This document shows, piece after piece, positions 1-6,636 of a stretch of DNA of 38,027 bases (positions are counted from its first letter, which is position 1; each line of letters opens with the position of its first letter). A program made the position numbers and the translations under genes. Under the pieces are notes generated by a model, which ran no database searches, was not told the origin of the DNA, and was given only the letters and a program-made list of their open reading frames with translations. The DNA is from a virus, in IMG/VR virus record IMGVR_UViG_3300045241_000075, positions 1-38,027 of that record. One strand, written 5' to 3'.

Positions 1-53
1 AGCAGCGGCCGGAGTGGATGCACAGGTGAAGGCGCAGGGCTCCGGCCGCTGCT
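1..53. terminator. Long hairpin between early and late regions
   Basis: Perfect 14-bp inverted repeat: AGCAGCGGCCGGAG at 1-14 and its complement at 40-53, around a 25-base loop. On the circle it lies between the HNH gene ending at 63 and the next minus-strand gene starting at 37875. No T-run follows on either strand, so it is either a factor-dependent terminator or another structured site. It also occurs at 37901-37953. Confidence 0.5.
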
Positions 54-127
54 AGGTCGATGCTACTTGAAGAGCTCGAGCTGGTCGTCGTCGGAAGGCG
101 GTTCCGCGGCATCATCGAGAAGATCCT
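1..127. repeat. Terminal direct repeat, left copy
   Basis: Identical to 37901-38027. This is best read as the overlap of a circular contig, with a unit genome of 37,900 bp. The length of exactly 127 fits a k-mer assembly artefact rather than a biological terminal repeat. Confidence 0.95.
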
Positions 128-797
128 CGACTTCGGCCTCGGCATTGTTCAGCGCGATGGCCGACTGCCGCTTTTCCTCTTCGGAATCCAGCCACGCGTT
201 GAACTCGTCGTCGTTCTTCCCCACATTGCAGGATGTGCAGCCGAATCCCAGATTCCGTGAATGCAGACGCGCATAATCGGCGCGCTTGAGATCGCGACGA
301 GGTGGCGAACGGTGGTCGATCTGGATATCGCTCTCGTTCCGATAGGGATGCCCACACGAACAAGGTGGTTCGAGGCCCTCGTCGAGAGCGATGAGGATCC
401 CGTTGAGCGGAGCGATCAGAGACTCGTAGTTCATACAGCGAGGATCCATCATGAACGCCCTCGTGAGTCCGAATCCAAACCGGCCGGCATGAGACTGCGC
501 GCGCTGTTCGATGATCCAGCGAGCAGGATCGGCATACTTGGCTTCGACGCGGGAATCGTGCTGGCAGAGCTTGCATTCCGGGTCGGGATGCCAAATGGTA
601 CCGTTTGGCGTTTCCCGCTTTCGGCCGTAGAACTGACTCGGTGGCTTGTACTTCCCGCACGGCCCTTTGCACTTGATGAACCCGTTCGGCAGCTTCTGCC
701 GACGGGAACGAGGGGACGTTGCGCGATTCACCTTTGCATCCACAGCGCCGGCAAGTATAAGCCGGACCGGTGGACGTACCGCAACTTTTCCTACCAA
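63..797 (-). CDS. HNH endonuclease with N-terminal zinc finger
   Basis: Up to 244 residues. An N-terminal CKGPCGKYKPPSQFYG zinc-knuckle, with a later ECKLC pair, is followed by a second cysteine pair CSCG and an HNH core: IQIDHRSPPRRD, then LHSRNLGFGCTSCN, giving the His, Asn and CxxC expected of the family. The tail is acidic. The far upstream start at 797 is TTG; GTG at 731, just before NRATSPRSRR, is as likely. It is the last gene of the early operon and likely acts as a DNA nuclease. The region 819-735 in another frame also looks protein-like, so the 5' end is uncertain. Confidence 0.75.
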   Translation of the reverse strand: MVGKVAVRPPVRLILAGAVDAKVNRATSPRSRRQKLPNGFIKCKGPCGKYKPPSQFYGRKRETPNGTIWHPDPECKLCQHDSRVEAKYADPARWIIEQRAQSHAGRFGFGLTRAFMMDPRCMNYESLIAPLNGILIALDEGLEPPCSCGHPYRNESDIQIDHRSPPRRDLKRADYARLHSRNLGFGCTSCNVGKNDDEFNAWLDSEEEKRQSAIALNNAEAEVEDLLDDAAEPPSDDDQLELFK

Positions 798-815
798 GTC
801 GCACCCAAGCCATCG

Positions 816-1604
816 TCATAGGTCGACTCGATGGCCGATTCCACTCGCTAACGCCGCAACACGCTGCTTCGCCTTCGCCGCTGTCTCCGGATCAACATCA
901 GGCAACGGCTCCTGCGCTTCCACGGGTCGCGACGAGCGCCGCACGGCGAGCTGTCCCCAGTACTTGGCGAGCGCTGTCGGTGTGAGTGTGGTTGAGAAGC
1001 GGCGATGGTACGCCGCTGCGCGGCGTTCCATCTCGACTGGGGTAGCGTCGCCAGCGTCGCGGAGCTCTTTCGCTGCCCTGTTCCACGAGCCTCTTCCGCT
1101 TTTCGTGGTTGGTTCTGGGCCGCAGAGCTTGATGAAGCCTTCCCAGATTTCGTCGCGTTCTCGCGGCGTAGCCGCCAATGTTTTTTCTTGTTGTTGGGTA
1201 CGGGACGGGCCGGGGTTCGATTTTGCTTCAAGCCGGAGTGAAGCATCCTGCTTAGCATTTTGCTCCGCTTTTGCTTCGCTTCTGCGTCCGCCTTTGCTAC
1301 CGGCTTTCGCACGCGCTATCCGGGTCTGCTCCACGCGTTCGCGCGATGGTTGGTAATCGTGGTAGTCGTGTATCTGGTACCCGGTTTCAGTAGATTCCCA
1401 GACCCCAGATTGGACGAGTTCCTGCCGGATTCTTGTCGAGTTTCCGTCGAGAAGTCGTCGAGAAACTGTCTTCGGAATGAACCCATCCGTCAGATTCCGA
1501 GCGCAATACGAGATGCCGTGGATGTGCAGACGGAACGCCGCATTCGACAACCCGGCGACCTTCGGGTGCTCGGTCATGTTGTCGTCGAGGCGTACCCAAG
1601 TCAT
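816..1604 (-). CDS. Winged-helix replication initiation protein
   Basis: 262 residues. The N-terminus MTWVRLDDNMTEHPKVAGL, followed by ARNLTDGFIPK and GYQIHDYHDYQPSR, is the typical opening of actinophage replication proteins related to replisome organisers: a winged-helix DNA-binding domain of about 105 residues. A charged, Ala/Lys/Arg-rich linker follows, then a C-terminal helical domain (about 160-235) that may contact the host helicase or loader. The ATG at 1604 overlaps the upstream stop in an ATGA. No phage polymerase or helicase was seen, so this gene probably recruits the host replisome. The exact partner is inference. Confidence 0.75.
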   Translation of the reverse strand: MTWVRLDDNMTEHPKVAGLSNAAFRLHIHGISYCARNLTDGFIPKTVSRRLLDGNSTRIRQELVQSGVWESTETGYQIHDYHDYQPSRERVEQTRIARAKAGSKGGRRSEAKAEQNAKQDASLRLEAKSNPGPSRTQQQEKTLAATPRERDEIWEGFIKLCGPEPTTKSGRGSWNRAAKELRDAGDATPVEMERRAAAYHRRFSTTLTPTALAKYWGQLAVRRSSRPVEAQEPLPDVDPETAAKAKQRVAALASGIGHRVDL

Positions 1605-1735
1605 CCGGCCCACGACTTCCCGCACTCTGTGCAGATGACTCGTGGTCGTGGCAATGCGGCGACGCGGTCGACCTTCACGACGCGCCTGCACGCAGCGCAG
1701 TACGCTGAAGCGCCAGAGCCAGCGTAGAGGGTCAC
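1601..1735 (-). CDS. Small double-CxxC zinc-ribbon protein
   Basis: 44 residues starting at GTG, which overlaps the previous stop as GTGA; the stop overlaps the next start as ATGA. Two CxxC pairs, CAAC near residue 13 and CTEC near residue 35, form a compact zinc ribbon. No catalytic part is present. It resembles the single-ribbon accessory proteins of actinophage early operons; function unknown. Confidence 0.65.
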   Translation of the reverse strand: MTLYAGSGASAYCAACRRVVKVDRVAALPRPRVICTECGKSWAG

Positions 1736-1914
1736 AGCGCGTCGCACCAGTCATAGGCCATGTAGTCGATGTCGTGCCGATCTTCCCAGCGCTCTGGCCG
1801 CGATCCATACCGGCGCTCCCGGTAGATCCGGGTATGCCCACAGACGGGGCAGGACTCCTCGTAGATGAAGTACCAGTGCGGGCGGTAGGATCGGCGTTCG
1901 ATGGAATCAGGCAT
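1732..1914 (-). CDS. Conserved actinophage zinc-finger mini-protein
   Basis: 60 residues from ATG 1914, which overlaps the upstream stop by 8 bases; a GTG at 1968 is an alternative. The block ESCPVCGHTRIYRERRYG, then SRPERWEDRHDIDYMAYDWC, is a recurrent small-protein family in actinobacteriophages with a CPxCG zinc site and a conserved Asp-Trp-Cys end. Function unknown. It is tightly packed with its neighbours. Confidence 0.75.
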   Translation of the reverse strand: MPDSIERRSYRPHWYFIYEESCPVCGHTRIYRERRYGSRPERWEDRHDIDYMAYDWCDAL

Positions 1915-2128
1915 CGTCGCCTCGTAGTTCGGCCAACACCGGTTGGGAATCCTTGTGATATCGACCACTAGTCAACGCCGACTTGAGATACCGGCCGTCA
2001 ATCCATATGACCTGACGGCCCTGGCGAAGCCAGATACGCACCTCTGTTACTGGGACACGTTGGCCCTGGACTTCAATGGCGATGCCGATACTGTTGAGAT
2101 CCGGTTTCACGGATTGTGGCTCTGTCAT
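1907..2128 (-). CDS. Hypothetical protein, MTEPQS start
   Basis: 73 residues. It begins MTEPQSVKPDLNSIG and has a central beta-rich stretch, VPVTEVRIWLRQGRQVIWID. Not recognised. ATG 2128 is preceded by GGTGA; the reading frame upstream has only TTG. Its first 21 bases are duplicated at the start of the next upstream gene (2330). Confidence 0.6.
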   Translation of the reverse strand: MTEPQSVKPDLNSIGIAIEVQGQRVPVTEVRIWLRQGRQVIWIDGRYLKSALTSGRYHKDSQPVLAELRGDDA

Positions 2129-2132
2129 TGGT

Positions 2133-2330
2133 TCACCACGCAACCTCGACGCTACTGATGCGCTTCCACGGCCAGCAGATCGGGCCGCGATAGTTCCTCC
2201 CCACAGCGTGCGGCATGAAGATGCCGTGCTGGTTGAACGTGGCCTCGCCGGTCATCGTGGCGATCTTCTTGCCGCCTTTGCTCTGTACTGTGACTCGCAT
2301 TTCTTTCTCCTTGGATTGTGGCTCTGTCAT
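2133..2330 (-). CDS. Hypothetical protein, MTEPQS start
   Basis: 65 residues from an ATGA-overlapping ATG. An internal ATG at residue 11 (MRVTVQSKGGKK) has a strong AAGGAG in front and may be the real start. If so, the MTEPQSKEK segment is a captured copy of the neighbouring gene start. Rich in short beta strands, with a WPWKRISSVEVAW end. Function unknown. Confidence 0.6.
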   Translation of the reverse strand: MTEPQSKEKEMRVTVQSKGGKKIATMTGEATFNQHGIFMPHAVGRNYRGPICWPWKRISSVEVAW

Positions 2331-2638
2331 TGGGAATACTTCCGTTGTAGCCGGTCGATCTCGGCGGCGATCAATGCACCAGCCTTTACCAACTCGCGCA
2401 CGCGGTCATCTGTCGGTTTCCAGTAGCGGAACTCCCAAGAGTGCCGTGGCCAGAGGACGCGATAGAGAGGCACGTCAAGGAGTGGCTTTTCGCGCAGCCC
2501 CTTCGGCAGGGCGTAGAGCGCCGCCACCGTGGCTAGCGATTCGTCCACATGCCCAGCATCGTGCTCAGGCGTCCAGCCCTCGGCGTCGATCTGGCGCTGC
2601 CGCTCGGCCGCGATTAGGTCTGTTCCCCGGCCGGTCAT
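2327..2638 (-). CDS. Conserved phage protein, ERQRQIxxEGW family
   Basis: 103 residues. It contains IAAERQRQIDAEGWTPEHD, then DESLATVAALYAL, a WPRHSWEFRYWKP segment and LVKAGALIAAEIDRLQRK. This order is shared by a widespread small phage protein family with no assigned role. Helical and probably cytoplasmic. Starts in an ATGA overlap. Confidence 0.75.
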   Translation of the reverse strand: MTGRGTDLIAAERQRQIDAEGWTPEHDAGHVDESLATVAALYALPKGLREKPLLDVPLYRVLWPRHSWEFRYWKPTDDRVRELVKAGALIAAEIDRLQRKYSQ

Positions 2639-3135
2639 TCGGCAGCCCCGGGGGGCTGTGTTGCGTGTTCCTGACCCTGCTGGCACTCGCAGCCTGGGCG
2701 CTTTCGGTTCTGCTGGGCGCTGCCGGCCGCCTCCGCCATGTGTCGCGGGCACGCGGGCGTTCCGGTGCATCCATCCTCCACGCCATTGCATGGGGATTCA
2801 GGCGGAGGATGGTCCTCTAGACACCATCCTCCGCCTTGGGTGGTACCAGCACCCTCCCCAGCCTTGTGATAGAGGTAACGCGGATCTTCGCCCGCCACCT
2901 GCGCCAGCACATCGGCAATCGCCTGGTTGTAAACGGCCTGAACGGCCATTGCCGTAGCGTCTTCCGGGTTGGAGCGCCGCATTGCACCAATGTGTGTGCG
3001 GAACACCGCGAGCACCGCATAGGCCGATTCCCAGTCCTCGCGGATCAGGGTGTCCGTGCCGTCATCGCCCTGCGTGCGGGAGATTGCACGCGCCAACTCC
3101 TGCACTAGTCGACCATTCACGCCAGCTGCCGCCAT
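2635..3135 (-). CDS. Hypothetical protein with Cys-rich tail
   Basis: 166 residues from ATG 3135, which has GGAGGGA seven bases upstream. A helical N-terminal domain of about 95 residues (VNGRLVQELARAISRTQG to YNQAIADVLAQVAGEDPRY) is followed by a low-complexity tail with six Cys and several His. The first 74 bases overlap the end of the upstream muralytic gene in another frame. Not recognised; the tail could bind metal. Confidence 0.6.
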   Translation of the reverse strand: MAAAGVNGRLVQELARAISRTQGDDGTDTLIREDWESAYAVLAVFRTHIGAMRRSNPEDATAMAVQAVYNQAIADVLAQVAGEDPRYLYHKAGEGAGTTQGGGWCLEDHPPPESPCNGVEDGCTGTPACPRHMAEAAGSAQQNRKRPGCECQQGQEHATQPPGAAE

Positions 3136-3562
3136 CGTCCCTCCATGTCCACCAGGCGACCATCCGTTGCATGTGCGGTAACGCGTCCCCGGCATCCACT
3201 GCGAATCGGAGTCCACCGTGCGCTATCCATGTCGAGGGGAGGAACTGGTATCCGCCTTCGTAGCCGTTGCCAGTGTCGCCCCAGCCGCCACCATGCTCCA
3301 GGCGGTGGATGCACGCGGACTCGAGATACCACGAGTATGGCCATGGCGTCCACTTGTGGTTCCAGTGGCGCCGGCGATGCACCCACAAAATCAGATGTTG
3401 CCAGTCTGTGGCCCCTCGGTAGATCGAGGGTTTTTCGCGGAGCCACGATTCGACGTGATGGACTCGTTTCACATCGTGATGAATCGCGACGTGGTAGTCC
3501 GCCTGGGCTGGGGTCGAGCTGAGCGCGAGGAAGATCGCGGCTGTCGATAGGATTCTGATCAG
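3062..3562 (-). CDS. Secreted Rpf/transglycosylase-like muralytic protein, CTG start
   Basis: 166 residues. A signal peptide (IRILSTAAIFLALSSTPAQA, cleavage before DYHV) leads into a domain whose C-terminal half, CIHRLEHGGGWGDTGNGYEG then GYQFLPSTWIAHGG, matches the resuscitation-promoting-factor/lysozyme-like fold. The Glu of RLEHGG is the expected catalytic residue, and the domain ends WSTSAGVGAC. The only start that keeps the signal peptide is CTG at 3562, lying in a CTGA overlap with the previous stop and preceded by AAGGA. A shorter form from GTG 3472 would lack export. Early-operon position suggests cell-wall remodelling during infection or a second lysin. Confidence 0.75.
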   Translation of the reverse strand: MIRILSTAAIFLALSSTPAQADYHVAIHHDVKRVHHVESWLREKPSIYRGATDWQHLILWVHRRRHWNHKWTPWPYSWYLESACIHRLEHGGGWGDTGNGYEGGYQFLPSTWIAHGGLRFAVDAGDALPHMQRMVAWWTWRDDGGSWREWSTSAGVGACNLPHAGR

Positions 3563-3807
3563 GCATCGGTTTCCTTGTCCGTTTCACCCCTGATGGTCGA
3601 GGCTCGGTCTGGCCGCTTGAGGTTCCACGAGTCGATTTCGGCTTGACTCGGGAGGCCACCTAAGCGGCGATACCACGGTCGTTGTCGTGCGCGTTCGCGT
3701 TCGTACTTGTTCATGCTGACGCTGCGGCCACCCATGCCCATCTCGACGAGGTCGTGGGGCATCCACGGGTCAGGCTCGGGCAGCGGGATGCGTGGTGGTG
3801 TACTCAT
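3559..3807 (-). CDS. Hypothetical basic protein
   Basis: 82 residues from an ATGA-overlapping ATG. Proline-rich start (STPPRIPLPEPDPWMP) and a basic middle (NKYERERARQRPWYRRLGGL). Not recognised. Its TGA stop overlaps the CTG start of the muralytic gene. Confidence 0.6.
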   Translation of the reverse strand: MSTPPRIPLPEPDPWMPHDLVEMGMGGRSVSMNKYERERARQRPWYRRLGGLPSQAEIDSWNLKRPDRASTIRGETDKETDA

Positions 3808-4193
3808 GAGATGAGCGTGACGGGGACTGTCCATTTGTAGGTTTCGTGGGTTCCGTTCGTATGGATGATGTGGGCTTGGGCGTGCCCAGTCGCCTTGCCG
3901 CGACGGAGGTGGCCCATCGCGCAGGCGTCCCACCGTGTCGCGCCGTGCTGGTAGCGGCGACTCTGGCCGTCGGCGACGTGTCCGTCTTGGGTGATCTGCG
4001 TCGTGACGACCGCGCTGTGCTCATCCATGTCCCAGCTGTTGAATGTGCCGGTGACTTCGACGCCACCCAGGACGAGGCTGAGGTGCGGGTCGATCTTCGC
4101 TCCCATCGCTTCGGCTGTCTCCGCGGTGAGGAGTGGTGAGGTAATCCCAATCGCTCCGCCGGCCAGTGCTGCCAGCATCCTGCGTCGATTCAT
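3804..4193 (-). CDS. Exported protein with Tat-type signal
   Basis: 129 residues from ATG 4193, with AAAGG upstream. The N-terminus MNRRRMLAALAGGAIG, a hydrophobic run and TAEA looks like a twin-arginine signal peptide. The mature part is beta-rich with many His and Thr (EVTGTFNSWDMDEHSAVVTT, HAQAHIIHTNGTHETY). No family recognised. An ATG at 4208 adds five residues but has no ribosome site. Confidence 0.65.
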   Translation of the reverse strand: MNRRRMLAALAGGAIGITSPLLTAETAEAMGAKIDPHLSLVLGGVEVTGTFNSWDMDEHSAVVTTQITQDGHVADGQSRRYQHGATRWDACAMGHLRRGKATGHAQAHIIHTNGTHETYKWTVPVTLIS

Positions 4194-4238
4194 CGGTTGG
4201 CCTTTCATAGATGGGTAGGTAGAACTTCAAGACGCCGG

Positions 4239-4484
4239 TCATGTCGACACATTGGCTGGGACATCTCTGCCAGCGAACTGGCCCTCGATGTCGTTGAGAG
4301 GAACCGTCAGCGTGATTTCACGCCACTGCGCGAGATCGCTGCCGATCGACGCCTTAGCTTTCTCAAACGATTCCCGGTAGCCCTCGTAGTTGTCGTCGGC
4401 GCTGTACTCGTCCCACGCCTCGATCATCTCGGGAGCGTCCTCAGGCGAATAGGTGCGGGTGATCCAGAGGGTGTAGATCTTCAT
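4239..4484 (-). CDS. Hypothetical acidic protein
   Basis: 81 residues from an ATGA-overlapping ATG. It starts MKIYTLWITRTYSPEDAPEM and is acidic, with an amphipathic helix around YRESFEKAKASIG and a final strand REITLTVPL. Small phage proteins of this shape are common and uncharacterised. Confidence 0.65.
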   Translation of the reverse strand: MKIYTLWITRTYSPEDAPEMIEAWDEYSADDNYEGYRESFEKAKASIGSDLAQWREITLTVPLNDIEGQFAGRDVPANVST

Positions 4485-4717
4485 AGGATTTGTCTCCATT
4501 CGTCGCGGCTCGCCTGGCGGGGGTTGACGATCGTCGTGAAACTCGACCTGGGGCCGACGTACCGCGGCTTGTGCGGCTTCGCAGTGTTCGGCCAGCAAGC
4601 ACCCCTGCTGGTGACGTGGCTGTCGGCGTGGCCACGCGCGCGGATGCACTGAGTCGCGTCGTCCTCATCGTCATGGAAGGCCATGCAGGCTTCGGGTCGG
4701 GTCGGCCACTCGTTCAC
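4481..4717 (-). CDS. Small Cys/His protein, probable zinc site
   Basis: 78 residues. CMAFHDDEDDATQCIRARGH, with a following SHV and Cys, gives a C-x3-H...C-x5-H-x3-H set typical of small phage zinc-binding proteins. ATG overlaps the previous stop. Function unknown. Confidence 0.65.
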   Translation of the reverse strand: MNEWPTRPEACMAFHDDEDDATQCIRARGHADSHVTSRGACWPNTAKPHKPRYVGPRSSFTTIVNPRQASRDEWRQIL

Positions 4718-4923
4718 AGCGCGTCCTCGTACCGGCGTTGATACGCCACGTCACAAGCCCAGCATCGAGTCTCCGCGAGGGGTCGGTATTGGCTGAGTCG
4801 GCACCCACAGGATTCGCATCGAGCGGTGGGGCGTGGCGTCGGGGGTGTCCGCTTGGTGAATGCGTCGCCAGCGGCGATGCGTACGGCTGTCCAGTTGCCG
4901 CTCACGCCGCTGCCTCGTGGCAC
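4714..4923 (-). CDS. Small zinc-ribbon protein
   Basis: 69 residues from GTG 4923; a second GTG at 4905 is possible. CESCGCRLSQYR then ETRCWACDVAYQRR provides two CxxC pairs. First minus-strand gene after the integrase interval. Confidence 0.65.
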   Translation of the reverse strand: MPRGSGVSGNWTAVRIAAGDAFTKRTPPTPRPTARCESCGCRLSQYRPLAETRCWACDVAYQRRYEDAL

Positions 4924-4951
4924 GAATCTGGTACGCGACTAGTTCCGCCAG

Positions 4952-5017
4952 CCTCCAACCACCGGCACCAGCCGCGCGTTAGAAGCGCATGGCTAGGGAC
5001 ACCCCGGTGGTTGGAGG
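4952..5017. repeat. Long inverted repeat upstream of integrase cassette
   Basis: Perfect 14-bp arms, CCTCCAACCACCGG at 4952-4965 and its complement at 5004-5017. The 38-base interior can pair further (AGCC with GGCT, CGC with GCG). No T-run follows. Candidates are a transcription barrier, a structured RNA or part of attP. The region 4924-5153 has no other gene. Confidence 0.6.
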
Positions 5018-5031
5018 TGTGACGCTGTGAT

Positions 5032-5050
5032 ACCCCGCAAAGAGCGGGGT
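5032..5050. terminator. Short GC hairpin
   Basis: ACCCCGC, loop AAAGA, GCGGGGT. Seven-bp stem without a U-run. It may end minus-strand transcription that has crossed the integrase or insulate the integrase promoter from leftward genes. Confidence 0.35.
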
Positions 5051-5075
5051 TGGCGAGGGTGATCATCGACGCCCC

Positions 5076-5112
5076 TGGCTGAGACAGCCATTTGTCGCGA
5101 ATCTGGTACAGT
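5076..5112 (+). promoter_or_regulatory. Candidate integrase promoter and operator
   Basis: TGGTACAGT at 5104-5112 is an extended -10. The -35 area (about 5084-5089) overlaps a 15-bp palindrome, TGGCTG AGA CAGCCA, at 5076-5090, which may be an operator. A start site near 5119-5121 would make the ATG at 5121 nearly leaderless. Confidence 0.45.
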
Positions 5113-5118
5113 GGGGGT

Positions 5119-5164
5119 ACATGACCGATCCGAGTGGAAGGAACTAGAGGCACATGACCGATCC
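5119..5164 (+). repeat. Duplicated gene-start sequence before integrase operon
   Basis: ACATGACCGATCC occurs at 5119-5131 and 5152-5164. The first copy opens an eight-codon frame (MTDPSGRN, stop); the second starts the 69-residue gene. It could act as a leader peptide that feeds reinitiation. Confidence 0.5.
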
Positions 5165-5363
5165 CGAACACCCGAAAAGCGAGCGACTCAAGATCCACGA
5201 GTACGTCGAGGCCCACGACAATGACCCCCTCGCCTACACCATCGCCATATTCAACGCGATCGGCCACCTCGAAATGCGGATCGAAGAGCTGGAACACCTC
5301 GTCCCCGGCGGCAAAGTCGGAGGCCAGCCACCCGTCAATGCTCCCGGCAGCCCGCTCGACTAG
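5154..5363 (+). CDS. Small protein coupled to integrase
   Basis: 69 residues, MTDPEHPKSERLKIHEYVEA at the start, then an amphipathic helix, AIFNAIGHLEMRIEELEHL, and a Gly/Pro tail. Its TAG lies directly before the GTG of the integrase, so the two are co-translated. It is not an HTH protein; the helix could mediate dimerisation. Role unknown, possibly an integrase accessory factor. Confidence 0.65.
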   Translation: MTDPEHPKSERLKIHEYVEAHDNDPLAYTIAIFNAIGHLEMRIEELEHLVPGGKVGGQPPVNAPGSPLD

Positions 5364-6383
5364 GTGAGTCTCTCTCAGACCGCGAGTGGGAAGTGGCGAG
5401 CCAGGTGGCGAACCAGCGACGGCCACCACCCCAGCAAGACGTTCACGCTGAAGCGGGATGCGGAGCGGCACCTCCACGCGATGGCGATCGCCGCCGAGAA
5501 TGCGACAGACCGCCGCCCCGGACGCGACGAGACGATCCGCACCCTCATCAAGCAGTGGTGGCCGTCGGTCGAACGCAGCGTCAAACCCCGCACGGCTGAG
5601 CGGTACGCGGAGCACCTCAAGACGATCCAACGCCACCCCATCGCGAAGGAACCACTGAACCGCGTCGACTACGCGGCGGCGCAGAGCTTCGTGGACGACC
5701 TCGCCACCCAGTACGCGCCGAACACCGTCAGCGGCGTCTACAGCGTCCTCAGCCTCATCCTCGCCGACGCAGCGAAACGCGGGAAGGTCGCCGCGATCCC
5801 CAGGCCAGTCATGCCCCGCCGGCGACGACCCCAACTCGTCATCCCCACCAGGGACGAAGTCGAAGCGCTCGCCGCCGCCGTCGACGCTCGGATGTGCGCC
5901 GCGGTCATCCTCGCCGGGTACTGCGGCCTCCGCATGGGAGAACTCCTCGCGTTGACCAGCGCGGATGTGAACCTCGCTGATGGGTGGGTCTTCGTCCACG
6001 CCAGCCGGAACCAATCCACCGGCGCGATTGAGGGGACGAAGACGGACGCCGCTCGCCGCGTCCACCTGCCAGGGCGGGCGCGTACCGTCCTCGGAGAGCA
6101 TCTCGACGAGTACCCGGGGAGTCAGTTGTTCCCGGTCACGGCGTCCGTCTTCGACAAGTCGTGGCGCCTCGCCCGCGTGGTGACTGGGCTGGAGGGTGTC
6201 CGTTTCCACGACTTGCGTCATGCTGCCGCGTCGATGATGATCGCGGCGGGTTGGAACGTGAAGCTCGTCTCGCAGCAACTCGGCCACGCGAACGCGACAC
6301 AGACCCTCGGAACCTACACCCACTTGTGGCCCGACTCGTTCGGCGTGGCGATCCAGCAGCTCGACGAGTACCTCGACGAGTGA
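5364..6383 (+). CDS. int: Tyrosine-type site-specific integrase
   Basis: 339 residues from GTG 5364. The N-terminal arm-binding part (GKWRARWRTSDG) is followed by a SAM-like core-binding domain (about 55-150) and a catalytic domain with Arg190 in GLRMGE, Lys226 region, His282 and Arg285 in HDLRH, His308 in LGHAN and the nucleophile Tyr318 in GTYTH. All catalytic positions are present, so recombination between attP and attB should be possible. It is transcribed against the surrounding early operon. No tRNA-like attP core could be identified by eye. Confidence 0.93.
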   Translation: MSLSQTASGKWRARWRTSDGHHPSKTFTLKRDAERHLHAMAIAAENATDRRPGRDETIRTLIKQWWPSVERSVKPRTAERYAEHLKTIQRHPIAKEPLNRVDYAAAQSFVDDLATQYAPNTVSGVYSVLSLILADAAKRGKVAAIPRPVMPRRRRPQLVIPTRDEVEALAAAVDARMCAAVILAGYCGLRMGELLALTSADVNLADGWVFVHASRNQSTGAIEGTKTDAARRVHLPGRARTVLGEHLDEYPGSQLFPVTASVFDKSWRLARVVTGLEGVRFHDLRHAAASMMIAAGWNVKLVSQQLGHANATQTLGTYTHLWPDSFGVAIQQLDEYLDE

Positions 6384-6388
6384 TCCCG

Positions 6389-6416
6389 GGCGGTAGAAGA
6401 GCCGTTCTACCGCCCG
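6389..6416 (+). terminator. Hairpin after integrase
   Basis: GGGCGGTAGAA, short loop, TTCTACCGCCC directly after the integrase stop. The 11-bp perfect stem fits a terminator for the integrase transcript, although no long T-run follows. Confidence 0.6.
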
Positions 6417-6501
6417 TCGGCTCACGTCCAAGCCGTCCTTACGGATAGGCTCACGCCCAGCTTTTACCCTGGGATCGCCGCTAATCCGTGAGCCGACGGG
6501 C
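6412..6501. repeat. 15-bp inverted repeat downstream of integrase
   Basis: GCCCGTCGGCTCACG at 6412-6426 and its exact complement at 6487-6501, with a further GGCTCACG in between (about 6448-6455). It may be integrase arm sites or an attP element; it overlaps the hairpin at 6389-6416. Confidence 0.5.
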
Positions 6502-6636
6502 AGGGGGCACCCGTAGAGCGGCCCGTTTCCTTCCACGGGTGGGCCAAGCCCGCATCCGGGCGCAGATGGCGGCAGGTGCACGCGTCCATCGGCGCACAGG
6601 AAGCTTGGGCGGTCGGATAGATGTTCGACAGGGGTT

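Noticed and set aside
112-735. 235-codon frame opposite in phase to the HNH at 63-797
   Set aside because: Only its first 30 codons look like protein; the rest is a frame-shifted copy of HNH coding and Arg-rich.
4021-4242. 73-codon frame from ATG 4242 with an ATGA joint
   Set aside because: It overlaps most of the Tat-signal gene in another frame and has shadow composition; the joint alone is not enough.
4950-5050. tRNA or tRNA-like attP
   Set aside because: The stems are 14-bp perfect arms; no cloverleaf, T-loop or acceptor end could be fitted on either strand. No tRNA was seen anywhere.
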